Positions 9,407 to 18,667 are shown, counted from the stretch's first letter. The stretch: DNA of 64,000 nt from Bacteroidia bacterium (GCA_030431055.1 JAUIJA010000007.1:1-64000), one strand, 5' to 3'. Numbers and translations: made by a program. The notes: generated by a model from the sequence alone, not told the origin.

Positions 9407-10162
9407 ATGAAAATTTCGTATAAATTTAAATCAATTATAAGTGTTTTATTTATGCGATTTTTTCTTTTTTTGACTATACTGAGCTTTTTTATCTCTTGCC
9501 AAAAGAAAAAGAAAGATGACAAATCATTTACAACTACTAAATGGACATATGAAAGCTTGAATCAATATGCTTTAAATCAAATGGATAGTTCTAAATGGGA
9601 TAAAAAAATGTTAAAACAGGACATTGAATTATTCAAAAATTATCCAAACGCGTTTAATGATTATCCAACGAATAAATCTCCTTTTCCAGTAGTTGACTAT
9701 GAATACGCAGTTTCAAGTGAGCCTTTCATAATAAAGAATGAAAATGCAATTTTAAAAGGCTATAGAATTGCTGAGTATGAAAGTTTTGAAAGCGATAAAA
9801 TTATTGATAAGTTAATTTTATTAATCTTAACTAATGATGAAAATTCAGAAGATGCAACGTATGTTATTTCTAGAAATTATCCTTATTTAACTGCAGAAGG
9901 TTATTTTAAAACAGCTATTGATACTTATAATTGGATTTTCTCATCTAGTCCAGATGGATTTTCAACATTATTTGTAAATACAAAGTTATTCGATTTACGG
10001 TTTGGACAAACTATTATAATTTATCCGCAAAAAGATGGTTCTATTCGATTTCATCAATTAAAAGTATTCTCTAGTTATTATATTGATTTTGAGCAATTTA
10101 AAAACGTTATATTAAGTAATAGTAAAGTAAAAAATCAATTACTATCTAAAGATAACATCTAA
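9407..10162 (+). CDS. Putative lipoprotein, unknown function
   Basis: About 251 aa from the ATG at 9407. An ATG at 9452 gives the shorter signal MRFFLFLTILSFFISC. A long hydrophobic leader ends in a lipobox (FFISC-QKKKK), so it is an inner- or outer-membrane lipoprotein. The lysine run directly after the Cys is unlike the acidic tails of the surface lipoproteins upstream, so this one may stay on the periplasmic side. The body (SLNQYALNQMDSSKWDKK, NYPYLTAEGYFKT, TKLFDLRFGQTIIIYPQKDG) was not recognised. No operon partner is evident. Confidence 0.65.
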   Translation: MKISYKFKSIISVLFMRFFLFLTILSFFISCQKKKKDDKSFTTTKWTYESLNQYALNQMDSSKWDKKMLKQDIELFKNYPNAFNDYPTNKSPFPVVDYEYAVSSEPFIIKNENAILKGYRIAEYESFESDKIIDKLILLILTNDENSEDATYVISRNYPYLTAEGYFKTAIDTYNWIFSSSPDGFSTLFVNTKLFDLRFGQTIIIYPQKDGSIRFHQLKVFSSYYIDFEQFKNVILSNSKVKNQLLSKDNI

Positions 10163-10209
10163 GCAAACCAAAACTAAAAGGAATTTAATAAGAAACAGCT
10201 AACAATCAA

Positions 10210-11598
10210 ATGTACAAAACATTTTTTGCAATAACCCTACTTTTAACCATTAATACAATCAAAGCACAGTCTAAAGCTGAAAAGTTAGACAGCATTTTTA
10301 CTTTACTACACCAAAGTGATAGATTTAATGGTTCCGTTCTAATAGCTGAAAAAGGTATTCCTATTTTTGAAAAAAGCTATGGATTTTCAAATGTTGAGCA
10401 ACAAGAATTATTAACAAATAACTCTATCTATAAGCTGAATTCCATTTCCAAGCAGTTTACGGCAATGGGAATAATTATTTTAAAGAATAAAGGAAAATTA
10501 AAGTTAACAGATAAATTATCAAAATATATTCCCGAATTAAACTTCTATAAAAATGTAACGATTCAAAATTTACTGACTCACACGCACGGAATTCCTGATT
10601 ATGATACCCTTTTTGAAGAAAAATGGGATAAAAATAAAATTGCTAAAAATAAAGACATTATCAAGCTGTATAAAAAGTACAAACCAACAAAAAGATTTAA
10701 TCCTGGAGAAAAATTCCTTTATGGCGGAATAGGATTTGAACTTTTAGCAATTGTAATAGAACGTGTGTCCCATAAATTATATAATGATTTTTTAACTGAA
10801 AATATTTTCAATCCATTAAAAATGGAAAACACATTCGATTATCACAGATTTAAGCACAAAACAATTCAGAAAAATATTGCTATTGGATACATTTATTCCG
10901 ATAGTTTACAACAACGTGAGCGACCAGAATTTTTATCTTATAATGGAGAAGTTAAATGGAGTAATGGTATTTATGGTTCGGGTAATATCCATACTACAAC
11001 ATCAGATTTGTTAAAATGGGATAGAGCATTATATAATACAAAATTCATTTCAAAACAAGATTTAGAATTAATCTATCATTTTACTCAACTAAATGATGGA
11101 AATTCAATAAATTATGGTTTCGGTTGGTGGATAACAGAAAAAGAAGGAATTGGAAAAGTTGTATATCACGCAGGAAATTCTAATGGTTTTGAAACTCATT
11201 TTGAAAGACATATAGATAGTGATAAGACAATAATTGTTTTGCAAAACTTTGATGCAACTACACCAGCTATTGAAGTAATTGATGCAATTTTATACAACCA
11301 ACCTTTACAGTTTGTTGCTTCAAGAAAAAAAATCCAACTCTCAGAAAACCAATTAAAAAAGTTTGAAGGAAATTATGCGATTAATGAAAATGTAATTTTC
11401 AACATTTTTATAAAAGATTCAATATTATATGCTCAACTATCAGGACAAAGTGCAATTGAATTAATCCCTGAAGCTAAAAATAAGTTTTTTGTCAAAAAAG
11501 TAGATGTACAGTTTGAATTTATCAGAGATGAAAATGATAAAATAGTTAAAATGAATATCTTTCAGAATGGAAATAAAATGGAAGCGATAAAACAATAA
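10210..11598 (+). CDS. Serine hydrolase, class C beta-lactamase / esterase-like
   Basis: A 462-aa secreted protein (signal MYKTFFAITLLLTINTIKAQ). Residues ~25-350 form a beta-lactamase/transpeptidase-like fold. The SxxK nucleophile motif is S78-I-S-K81, followed by the usual QFTAMGI helix. The second motif region is FLYGGIGFELLA, with Tyr present but the usual Ser-Asn replaced by Gly-Gly. The third is VYHAGNSNGF (the HxG equivalent of KTG). Residues ~375-462 are a separate beta-rich domain often found in this family. Such proteins are usually peptidases or esterases acting on peptidoglycan peptides or small esters. True beta-lactamase activity is doubtful, given the altered second motif. Confidence 0.8.
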   Translation: MYKTFFAITLLLTINTIKAQSKAEKLDSIFTLLHQSDRFNGSVLIAEKGIPIFEKSYGFSNVEQQELLTNNSIYKLNSISKQFTAMGIIILKNKGKLKLTDKLSKYIPELNFYKNVTIQNLLTHTHGIPDYDTLFEEKWDKNKIAKNKDIIKLYKKYKPTKRFNPGEKFLYGGIGFELLAIVIERVSHKLYNDFLTENIFNPLKMENTFDYHRFKHKTIQKNIAIGYIYSDSLQQRERPEFLSYNGEVKWSNGIYGSGNIHTTTSDLLKWDRALYNTKFISKQDLELIYHFTQLNDGNSINYGFGWWITEKEGIGKVVYHAGNSNGFETHFERHIDSDKTIIVLQNFDATTPAIEVIDAILYNQPLQFVASRKKIQLSENQLKKFEGNYAINENVIFNIFIKDSILYAQLSGQSAIELIPEAKNKFFVKKVDVQFEFIRDENDKIVKMNIFQNGNKMEAIKQ

Positions 11599-11616
11599 TC
11601 TCCTTAAATACTAGTA

Positions 11617-12846
11617 ATGAAAATTTGTATTGCACAAATATCTTCAAAAAAAGAAAAGGTTTTAGAAAATATTCAAAGCCACATTAGGCTTGTTAGACGT
11701 GCAATAAAGTATGATGCCGATTTAATTATTTTTCCAGAGTTATCAATTACAGGTTATGAACCAAAACTGGCACAAAAGTATGCACTTGATGAAGAGAATG
11801 AGTTTTTTATCGAATTTCAAGAGCTAGCTAATAAATCTAATATCTATATTGGTGTTGGAATGCCAACAATAGCGGTTAATGGAATTAAAATTAGTACTTT
11901 AATTTTTCAACCTAATAAAGAAAGAATTGTATATTCAAAACAATTGCTACATGAGGATGAAATACCCTATTTTGTTAATGGAAATAAGCAAAGTATACTT
12001 ACAATAAAAGATAAGAAAGTAGCTTTAGGTATTTGTTATGAAACGCTACAAAAAGAACATTTTTTAAGAGCTTATAATGAGGGAATTGATATTTATATTG
12101 CAAGTGTAGCGAAATCTAGTGAAGCAGTTGATAAAGCTCATAAACATTATAGCAGTTTAGCAAGTGAATTCAATAAACCTATTTTAATGTCTAATTGTGT
12201 TGGTTATTGTGACGATTTTATGAGTATTGGGAAAAGTGCTGTTTGGAATCAAAAAGGAGAAGTAATTACACAACTAGATAGTTCAAATGAAGGGCTTTTG
12301 TTGTATGATTATAAAACGAATCAAACTGAAAAAGAACAACTTAAAATTGAAAATGGAGTATTGTCAGATATAGATAACATATTTAAAATCTATAAAAATG
12401 CTAAAATTGTTCTGGATAATAGAAAAATATTTCAGTGGACCAATAATTATCCATCTTTAAATATAATTGAAAATGACTTAAAAAAAGATTGCCTTTTTGT
12501 TTTAAAAAATGCTGATAAAATTATAGGCTCAATTTGTATAAATGAAGAGCATGAACTTGAGTATGAAAAAATCAATTGGAAGTTCAACACGTCTAGAATA
12601 TTAGTAATTCATAGATTAGTTATAGAACCAAATCATCAAAGTAGAGGATATGCTACTATATTAATGAATTTTGCCGAAAATTATGCAAAAGAAAAAAGCT
12701 ATAACTCTATAAGATTAGACGCTTACAGTAGAAATCATCAAGTAATAGAATTTTACAAAAAACGAAAATATATAGTTCGAGGAGAAATTTTTTTTAAAGA
12801 AAGAGAACATCCCTTTTATGCTATGGAAAAAGAAATTATTAAATAA
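11617..12846 (+). CDS. Nitrilase-superfamily amidohydrolase fused to GNAT acetyltransferase
   Basis: A 409-aa cytosolic protein of two joined enzymes. Residues ~1-240 are a carbon-nitrogen hydrolase with the Glu-Lys-Cys triad visible as FPELSITGYEP, YSKQLLHEDE and LGICYETL. Residues ~250-409 are a GNAT N-acetyltransferase with the acetyl-CoA loop region VIEPNHQSRGYATILMNF and the late NHQVIEFYKKRKY motif. The fusion suggests coupled turnover of an amide and an amine, for example release and acetylation of a small amine, but the substrate cannot be named. It lies 18 bp after the serine hydrolase gene and 2 bp before a small membrane-protein gene, so an operon is likely. Confidence 0.85.
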   Translation: MKICIAQISSKKEKVLENIQSHIRLVRRAIKYDADLIIFPELSITGYEPKLAQKYALDEENEFFIEFQELANKSNIYIGVGMPTIAVNGIKISTLIFQPNKERIVYSKQLLHEDEIPYFVNGNKQSILTIKDKKVALGICYETLQKEHFLRAYNEGIDIYIASVAKSSEAVDKAHKHYSSLASEFNKPILMSNCVGYCDDFMSIGKSAVWNQKGEVITQLDSSNEGLLLYDYKTNQTEKEQLKIENGVLSDIDNIFKIYKNAKIVLDNRKIFQWTNNYPSLNIIENDLKKDCLFVLKNADKIIGSICINEEHELEYEKINWKFNTSRILVIHRLVIEPNHQSRGYATILMNFAENYAKEKSYNSIRLDAYSRNHQVIEFYKKRKYIVRGEIFFKEREHPFYAMEKEIIK

Positions 12847-12848
12847 AA

Positions 12849-13196
12849 TTGAAAAGCTTTATAAAAAATATTAACTATTTCTTTTGGATAATAATTTCCT
12901 TACTATTAGGATTGCTTTATATGCGACTAGTTTTAGGAGAAATTCCAAAAGAAGAGAGTTACAACGGATTTGGCTTTTTTCTTAACTTGTTTTATCACTA
13001 TGGTTTAGTATGTGTTGGATTAATAATAGGAGTAATTATAGCATTACTTTTTATTATTACTGATGTTTTTATTCTAAAGAAGAAATTAGTTGGAAATTCT
13101 AAACAAACACAAATTAGAATATTAGTTTTATTACTAATAGCTTTTATAGTTTTTATTATTCATTACTTTTTAGAGAAAGTAATAGATGTAATATAA
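12849..13196 (+). CDS. Small integral membrane protein, unknown
   Basis: 115 aa from a TTG start two bases after the previous stop, which implies translational coupling. Three hydrophobic helices are visible: residues ~10-30 (YFFWIIISLLLGLLYM), ~48-72 and ~92-112. The end of the protein (LLLIAFIVFIIHYFLEKVIDVI) is echoed by a degenerate copy at 14434-14505, so this gene once had a tandem paralogue. Function unknown. Confidence 0.6.
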   Translation: MKSFIKNINYFFWIIISLLLGLLYMRLVLGEIPKEESYNGFGFFLNLFYHYGLVCVGLIIGVIIALLFIITDVFILKKKLVGNSKQTQIRILVLLLIAFIVFIIHYFLEKVIDVI

Positions 13197-13215
13197 TAAC
13201 TGAATACAAAAAAAT

Positions 13216-14430
13216 ATGAGAATTTATAGCCTGTTTATTTTACTGTTAATCTCTACGAGTTTTGTAAAAGCTCAAGAGTTTACTTCCTATGAAAAACCTT
13301 TTGAAATCAGTTTATATTCAGAAGCTTTAAAGGATACTGTAAATATTGAAATAACTTTACCTAAAGAATTAAAAGGAAAAACTAATAAAGAATATCCAGT
13401 TATATATTTATTAGATAAGCAGTTAAAAAATAACTACAACTACAATCTCTATACGATTGACTATTTAACTTCATTGCAATGGATGCCAAGTGCTATTGTA
13501 GTTGGTATTACATTTCCACAGAAAAATAGGACTGCTTGGTCAGTTCCTAATGAATCAGGAGGAAAAGCTGATAATTTAATACAATTTATTGAAAAAGAGT
13601 TAAATAATGAATTGAAGAGTAAGTTTCCAATTTCCGATTTTAATTTTTTAATAGGTCATTCCCGTACAGCTATTTTGTCATCCTATGCTTTATCAAAAAG
13701 CCCAGAGTTTTTTAATGGAATAATTGCCAATAGTGTTTCAAATTTTGATTTTGGAGATAACTTTCAGCAACAGCAATTTGAAGAATTTCTAAATTCAATT
13801 AAATCAAAACATCAAAAATACTATTTCTATTTTTCGGTAGGAGAGAAAGCCTATGGAGATTTACATGAAACAGCAGTTGATTCTTTAAACTTATATTTGA
13901 ATTTAAAAAAAATACCGAGAAACTTACAATGGAAATACTGTAAACATCAAGTGGCACATGATCTTACTCCAGGCGTTACAGTAAGCAAAGCTTTAAGTGA
14001 GATTTTCAAAGATTATGGTAGGAGAATTGATTTATGTTTTGATTTTGCAAAAAAATCGAAAAATGAAGTGCCTTGGGAAAAGTTTTTAGGTTTATATTCA
14101 CGTATTTCAACCGATTTAGGTTTTAAAATCGAACCTTCTGAGTTGTTTTATAATAGTATTGCTTCTGAATATTATAATGATTATAATAATATATATGGTG
14201 ATAAAAAATTATATTTCACTTTAGAAATTTTACTAAAAGCAAAAGAAAAATATCCTCATAGTTTTGATTATCATGCTTGGATAGGAGAAATTTATCTTGA
14301 TCTGGGAGAAACAAAAAGAGGTAAAGATTATCTAGACAAGGCAATTGAGCTTATAAAGACCAATAAATCTATTTCTGAAATTGAAAGAAGAAACTATTTG
14401 AAAGAAATTGAAAACATAAAAAGGAAATAA
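13216..14430 (+). CDS. Secreted alpha/beta-hydrolase esterase with C-terminal TPR
   Basis: A 404-aa protein with a signal peptide (MRIYSLFILLLISTSFVKAQ). Residues ~25-280 match the putative esterase family (PF00756, esterase D / Fes-like). YPVIYLLDK leads into the fold, the nucleophile elbow is IGHSRTAILS, and the likely catalytic His is in HQVAHDLTP. Residues ~330-400 contain one or two tetratricopeptide-like helices (HAWIGEIYLDLGETKRGKDYLDKA). Relatives in Bacteroidota hydrolyse acyl or sugar esters or siderophores; the substrate here is unknown. It follows the small membrane-protein gene by 19 bp. Confidence 0.85.
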   Translation: MRIYSLFILLLISTSFVKAQEFTSYEKPFEISLYSEALKDTVNIEITLPKELKGKTNKEYPVIYLLDKQLKNNYNYNLYTIDYLTSLQWMPSAIVVGITFPQKNRTAWSVPNESGGKADNLIQFIEKELNNELKSKFPISDFNFLIGHSRTAILSSYALSKSPEFFNGIIANSVSNFDFGDNFQQQQFEEFLNSIKSKHQKYYFYFSVGEKAYGDLHETAVDSLNLYLNLKKIPRNLQWKYCKHQVAHDLTPGVTVSKALSEIFKDYGRRIDLCFDFAKKSKNEVPWEKFLGLYSRISTDLGFKIEPSELFYNSIASEYYNDYNNIYGDKKLYFTLEILLKAKEKYPHSFDYHAWIGEIYLDLGETKRGKDYLDKAIELIKTNKSISEIERRNYLKEIENIKRK

Positions 14431-14433
14431 TAG

Positions 14434-14505
14434 CAATTATTATCAATAGCTTTTCTGGTTTTTATTTCCCATTATTTCTTCGAAAAAGTAATCGATATTA
14501 TTTAA
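14434..14505 (+). pseudogene. Remnant of a paralogue of the 115-aa membrane protein
   Basis: The 97-bp gap after the esterase gene holds 23 codons plus a stop reading QLLSIAFLVFISHYFFEKVIDII. This matches the C-terminal end of the 115-aa protein at 12849-13196 (LLLIAFIVFIIHYFLEKVIDVI). No upstream part remains, because the esterase gene abuts it. It is best explained as the leftover 3' end of a tandem duplicate. Confidence 0.75.
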
Positions 14506-14527
14506 CTTTAAAAACAAAAAGGTTGCA

Positions 14528-15184
14528 ATGAAAAACTTTTTACAAATATTTTTACTATTAATTTTAGGAAGCTACACTTTTCAAGCTCAAAATAATACTG
14601 TTGAAGATTTTATTCCAGAAGATTATGTTTTATACGAACAAGTTTTTGGCGATCTAAATAAAGACAAGCAAGAAGATTGTATTCTGATTATAAAAGGAAC
14701 GAATAAAGACAATATTGTAAAAAATCGTTTCGATGAGGTTGTAGATCGCAATCGAAGAGGAATTATTATTTTATTTAAAACCGAAAACGGTTATCAAAAA
14801 GCTACTGAAAATATAGATTGCTTTTATTCAGAAAATGAAGATGGCGGAGTTTATTACGCTCCAGAACTTTCATTTGAAATTAAAAGAGGAAATCTAATAA
14901 TTCATTATGCTCACGGAAGATATGGGTGGTGGAAATACATATTTAGATTTCAAGATTCAAGATTCAAATTAATTGGATATGATGAAACAAATGGAGGAGT
15001 AGTAATTAGAGATGAAATCAGTATTAATTTTTTGACCAAAAAGAAATTGACTAGAAAAAATAGCAACGAAGATTCAGAAGGTGGCGATGAGGTTTTTAAA
15101 GAAATGTGGAGTAAAATTACAATAGATAAATTACTCAATCTTTCCGAAATCAAAGACTTTGAAGGTTTAGATATGAATTATTAA
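14528..15184 (+). CDS. Secreted hypothetical protein with a calcium-loop-like motif
   Basis: 218 aa with a signal peptide (MKNFLQIFLLLILGSYTFQA). Near residue 40 lies GDLNKDKQEDCILII, which fits the DxNxDxxxD calcium-binding loop seen in FG-GAP/VCBS-type beta-propeller blades. The rest contains WWKYIFRFQDSRFKLIGYD and other aromatic strands. It is probably a periplasmic or secreted beta protein. No enzyme motif is seen. It sits in the cluster of small secreted and membrane genes between 10.2 and 17.4 kb. Confidence 0.65.
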   Translation: MKNFLQIFLLLILGSYTFQAQNNTVEDFIPEDYVLYEQVFGDLNKDKQEDCILIIKGTNKDNIVKNRFDEVVDRNRRGIIILFKTENGYQKATENIDCFYSENEDGGVYYAPELSFEIKRGNLIIHYAHGRYGWWKYIFRFQDSRFKLIGYDETNGGVVIRDEISINFLTKKKLTRKNSNEDSEGGDEVFKEMWSKITIDKLLNLSEIKDFEGLDMNY

Positions 15185-15211
15185 AAATAAATTTTTAAGT
15201 AAGTCACAATT

Positions 15212-15805
15212 ATGTTTATTCTCCTTCTTTTAGTTTTACTAATCTTTATTATCACTTTATTTTACGCGATTTTTAAAGTAATAAAATGGACTTCAAAAGA
15301 GAAAATTAGAATAAAATGGGCAATTTCAATTTTTACAATTTTGATTTTAGCTTTTGTAGTAAAAAGAGTTTTTTTTACAAAAATGGAGTTTATTCAATCA
15401 AATGTTTATGCTAACTTATACATTGTAGAAAATGTTGAAAAAGATAATTCTAAAGTTAAAAAAGCAATTTTAAATAAAATCAAAGAACATCTTAAAACAG
15501 AACATAAAGCAAAGAATAAACTTTCCTATTCAAATAAAACAGATTGTATTTATTTTTATGAAGATGGAGGAATGACATTCGGTTTTATTGGAGAAGCTGG
15601 TACAAGTCATTTTATAGACCATGAAGAAGATTTAGGTGGATTCGTTACAGAAGAATTAGGAATGTATCAAAAATTTAGAATAGCAGAATTTTATTTTAAG
15701 TTACCAGAAAAAAAAGAAAATTCAATTTGTGGAGAGCTCAATTTATTTAAAGAAGGCGATTTTATAAAAGCAGATACTATTTGTAATTTAGAAATCATTA
15801 GATAG
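15212..15805 (+). CDS. Membrane-anchored hypothetical protein
   Basis: 197 aa. Two N-terminal membrane helices (residues ~1-24, FILLLLVLLIFIITLFYAIF, and ~38-56) are followed by an extracytoplasmic domain of ~130 residues with GGMTFGFIGEAGTSHFIDHE and a single SICGELN segment. No family was recognised. It is followed six bases later by a lipoprotein gene, so the two probably share a transcript. Confidence 0.6.
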   Translation: MFILLLLVLLIFIITLFYAIFKVIKWTSKEKIRIKWAISIFTILILAFVVKRVFFTKMEFIQSNVYANLYIVENVEKDNSKVKKAILNKIKEHLKTEHKAKNKLSYSNKTDCIYFYEDGGMTFGFIGEAGTSHFIDHEEDLGGFVTEELGMYQKFRIAEFYFKLPEKKENSICGELNLFKEGDFIKADTICNLEIIR

Positions 15806-15810
15806 AATAA

Positions 15811-16413
15811 ATGAAAAAAAGATTAGTTACATATTTATCATTATCAGTAATTGTACTTTTTTTTAGTTGTAAAAAACAAGAACAAGATAATCTTGAAATT
15901 AAAGAAACAGAAACTTCTCAAAACACACCAACTGAATCTAAAAATAGTGGTTTACGAAATGGAGGGAAAATTGAAATTGGAGTTATTTATACTGATACTG
16001 TCCAGTTTATAGAGTTCAATGATAATTATGATGATTTCTTATTTATAGTAAACAAAGAGGCAGATACGATTCCACTAATTTATAACAATGTTGAACCTAA
16101 TTTTATGTTAGGAGAACAAATTGAAATTAAATGGAAAATAGATAGTTTACGACCTGCTGGTGATCCAGAATATTTAACATATGTTGATTATCTCGTTGCT
16201 GCTAAAAGAATTAAGAAAAACCTTGCTTTTAGTCTAGAATTTTTAAAATTATCAGTTAAAAATGTTCCGTTAATAGACAGCACATCATTTATAGTTTTAT
16301 CGAAGCAGAAGATTATAAAAACATTAATACTGAAGCTTTCCAACTTCCTATTCTTTATAAGAATTGGCACAGCGAAGTCTATAGTTTTAAAGCAATTTCA
16401 GGTTATCGTTTAG
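15811..16413 (+). CDS. Lipoprotein, N-terminal part of a probably frameshifted gene
   Basis: 200 codons with a lipoprotein signal (FFSC-KKQEQ, Cys20). The first ~155 residues (GVIYTDTVQFIEFNDNYDDF ... QIEIKWKIDSLRPAGDPEY) look like a normal beta-rich domain. From about base 16290 this frame becomes low-complexity and basic (KQKIIKTLILKLSNFLFFIR). From base 16260 another frame is open and reads sensible protein (FIEAEDYKNINTEAFQLPILYKNWHSEV...), running straight into the next entry. A one-base deletion near 16288-16300, around a TTTT run, would explain this. The intact product would be ~515 aa. Function unknown. Confidence 0.6.
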   Translation: MKKRLVTYLSLSVIVLFFSCKKQEQDNLEIKETETSQNTPTESKNSGLRNGGKIEIGVIYTDTVQFIEFNDNYDDFLFIVNKEADTIPLIYNNVEPNFMLGEQIEIKWKIDSLRPAGDPEYLTYVDYLVAAKRIKKNLAFSLEFLKLSVKNVPLIDSTSFIVLSKQKIIKTLILKLSNFLFFIRIGTAKSIVLKQFQVIV

Positions 16414-16469
16414 AATTATCTAAAGATTTCTATTCCGTTGTTTTAACAGTTAAGAAAGGCGATAATGAA

Positions 16470-17357
16470 ATGGAAACAACTTTAATTAATTATGATTTAG
16501 AAGGAAATATAATTGATTCTAAATTAATTGCTTACGATGAAATTGCCGAAGGTTTATCAAGCTGCATTTCAATAATTGACTCCGATACTATAACTCAAAA
16601 ATATAAATACTTTGCAAGCGAATTCAATATACCAGTTACTGATATTACCGTTTTTAATATCGATTCAAATGGAAAATTCAATAAATTAAGTCGGAATAGT
16701 GATACAATTTTAGATTTTATAGCAAAAGAGTTAAAAATTGAAACTTCAAAACGTATTCAAAAATTAGAGACATTTAAAAAACTGCCGAATGATAACGAGG
16801 TAATTGTTTTAATTCCAGAAATTGTAGAAGAAGGTGAAGAATTTTTCGTTCTGAATACGCATATTGTCATTTACAATATTGAATTTGGAAAAATTACGCA
16901 TCGCTATTTCGAAAGCTCAAAAACTAACGATTGGCTTTCTGATGCGATTCGTTTAGACAAAATAGAAATTGACACAGCACCTTATTTGGTCAATGAACAA
17001 ACTAGAGCTTTTGGTGTAAGAGTTCATTATTTTGGTTCGTCTAGAGTTAATCCATATTACAATCAAACGCTTTCGTTATTTGTAAAAGGAAATGATGAAC
17101 TAAAAAATATTTTACATAATTTTAGTGTAGAAGAAAATACTGGCGAATGGAATGGAGCTTGTGAAGGCGAATTTCATGATGATAAAAAGAAACTTATACC
17201 AAGTGATGATAAAACAAATGGTTATTTCGATTTTATTGTAAAAAATACCATTACAGAAACCACCAATTTTGAAACTGAAATAGGTGACTGCGATTACAAT
17301 GAAAAAATTACAAGAGAAACTACTATTTTAAAGTTTGATGGTAATCAATATAAATAG
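16470..17357 (+). CDS. C-terminal part of the frameshifted lipoprotein gene
   Basis: 295 codons from the first ATG in this frame, but the frame is open and protein-like from ~16290 with no start codon or signal peptide of its own. It therefore most likely belongs to the lipoprotein gene at 15811. The body is rich in Asp and Glu with beta-strand patterns (EVIVLIPEIVEEGEEFFVLNTHIVIYN), and near the end a Cys-containing GDCDYNEK segment. If the frameshift is real the gene is a pseudogene; if it is a sequencing error there is one ~515-aa lipoprotein. No known domain. Confidence 0.6.
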   Translation: METTLINYDLEGNIIDSKLIAYDEIAEGLSSCISIIDSDTITQKYKYFASEFNIPVTDITVFNIDSNGKFNKLSRNSDTILDFIAKELKIETSKRIQKLETFKKLPNDNEVIVLIPEIVEEGEEFFVLNTHIVIYNIEFGKITHRYFESSKTNDWLSDAIRLDKIEIDTAPYLVNEQTRAFGVRVHYFGSSRVNPYYNQTLSLFVKGNDELKNILHNFSVEENTGEWNGACEGEFHDDKKKLIPSDDKTNGYFDFIVKNTITETTNFETEIGDCDYNEKITRETTILKFDGNQYK

Positions 17358-17548
17358 AGTAGTTGTTAGCTTGTTTTTGAGATTTTACTTACCGATACAG
17401 AAATTAACATTATCAGTATTTACTATATGTCGCGAATGGAGGTACAAGCGAGGTACAAAATTGAAAATCGACTGCTAATTTTTGTTTTCCAATTTTTTTG
17501 TAAATATAGCAAAATTTTCATCATTGGTTATTTCTCTAATATTTTCTC

Positions 17549-18667
17549 TTAATTTGTTTTTTTATAACTCCAAACTGCTAATCCATTTATAGTAATAGCA
17601 AATATTGCTATCACAGATAAATTTAATAAGACTTCATGTAAACCTGCTCCTTTAAGCAGAACCATTCGAATAAATTCAACAAAATAACGAATTGGATTAA
17701 AGAGTGTTATGTTTTGAGCCCATTTAGGCATACTTTCAATTGGTGTAAATAAACCACTCATTAAAATAAAAACCACCATAAAAAACCATGCGATAAACAT
17801 AGCTTGTTGTTGTGTTTCGGTGTGGTTAGAAATGAATAATCCAATTCCTAAAATGAGTAATAAATAAATTGAAGTAAAAAGGTAAACTAAAAATATATTT
17901 CCTAACATTGGAACATTAAAAACCAATTTTGCGATTAATAACCCAATGGTTAAAATAACCAATCCTAATACCCAAAAAGGAAATAATTTGCCAATTATAA
18001 ATTGATGTTTTTTTATTGGCGTTACATTTATTTGTTCTAAAGTTCCTATTTCTTTTTCTCTTACAATATTCATTGAAGAAAGGAATAAAGTAAGCATGGT
18101 AACTAATAACACTAAAATACCTGGAACCATAAAAGTCTTGTAATTTAGAGTATTATTATACCAAAACGATGGAATCATTTCAATTCTGCTTAAATTTTGT
18201 TGGCTAGATAGGTTTTTATTTTTAAGCGTTATATTCTGATTGAATTGTTGCACAATTTGAGCAATATATACATTTTGTACACCTGCCGTTGCTCCATCAA
18301 TCGCATTTATGAGAACTTGTATTGACGTTTTATTTTCGTTTGTTAACTGTTTTTCAAATTGCTGAGGAATTTCAATAACTGCATCTGTCTTTCCTTTTTT
18401 TACATATTCAATTCCTTCATTTGAACTATTTAAAAGTTTCGTTTCAGCAAAATAAGAATTCATTTGAAACTTTTCTATTAATGCTCTCGATTGCACGGAA
18501 TGACTATTATCTACAATGGCAACTTTAATGTTTTTAACATCAAATGTAGCTGCATTGGATAATACCAAAAGTTGAAAAATTGGTAAAATGAAAATTAAAC
18601 GAAGCATACCTTTATCTCTAAAAATCTGCTTGAATTCTTTTTGTACTATGTATAAAATAATTTTCAT
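17549..18667 (-). CDS. ABC-2 type efflux permease (YhhJ/YbhR-like), second of pair
   Basis: 372 aa. One N-terminal membrane helix is followed by a large extracytoplasmic domain (residues ~45-170) and five C-terminal helices, the ABC2_membrane_3 layout. The conserved REKEIGTLEQINVTPIKKHQFIIGK segment precedes the membrane block. It is the last gene of an eight-gene minus-strand operon (24541 down to 17549) and lies one base from its sister permease. Together they should form a heterodimeric transmembrane pore powered by the two ATPases upstream. Drug or toxic-compound export is inferred from the TetR-TolC-HlyD context. Confidence 0.9.
   Translation of the reverse strand: MKIILYIVQKEFKQIFRDKGMLRLIFILPIFQLLVLSNAATFDVKNIKVAIVDNSHSVQSRALIEKFQMNSYFAETKLLNSSNEGIEYVKKGKTDAVIEIPQQFEKQLTNENKTSIQVLINAIDGATAGVQNVYIAQIVQQFNQNITLKNKNLSSQQNLSRIEMIPSFWYNNTLNYKTFMVPGILVLLVTMLTLFLSSMNIVREKEIGTLEQINVTPIKKHQFIIGKLFPFWVLGLVILTIGLLIAKLVFNVPMLGNIFLVYLFTSIYLLLILGIGLFISNHTETQQQAMFIAWFFMVVFILMSGLFTPIESMPKWAQNITLFNPIRYFVEFIRMVLLKGAGLHEVLLNLSVIAIFAITINGLAVWSYKKTN

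Noticed and set aside
10210..11598. True class C beta-lactamase (AmpC)
   Set aside because: The SxxK site is present, but the YxN motif reads Tyr-Gly-Gly and there is an extra C-terminal beta domain, so it is called a general serine hydrolase.
17361..17480. A possible decayed repeat (GCGAATGGAGGTACAAGCGA) after the frameshifted gene
   Set aside because: It shares only short words (GGTACAAGCGA) with the hsdM insertion, without the end signatures, so the similarity may be chance.
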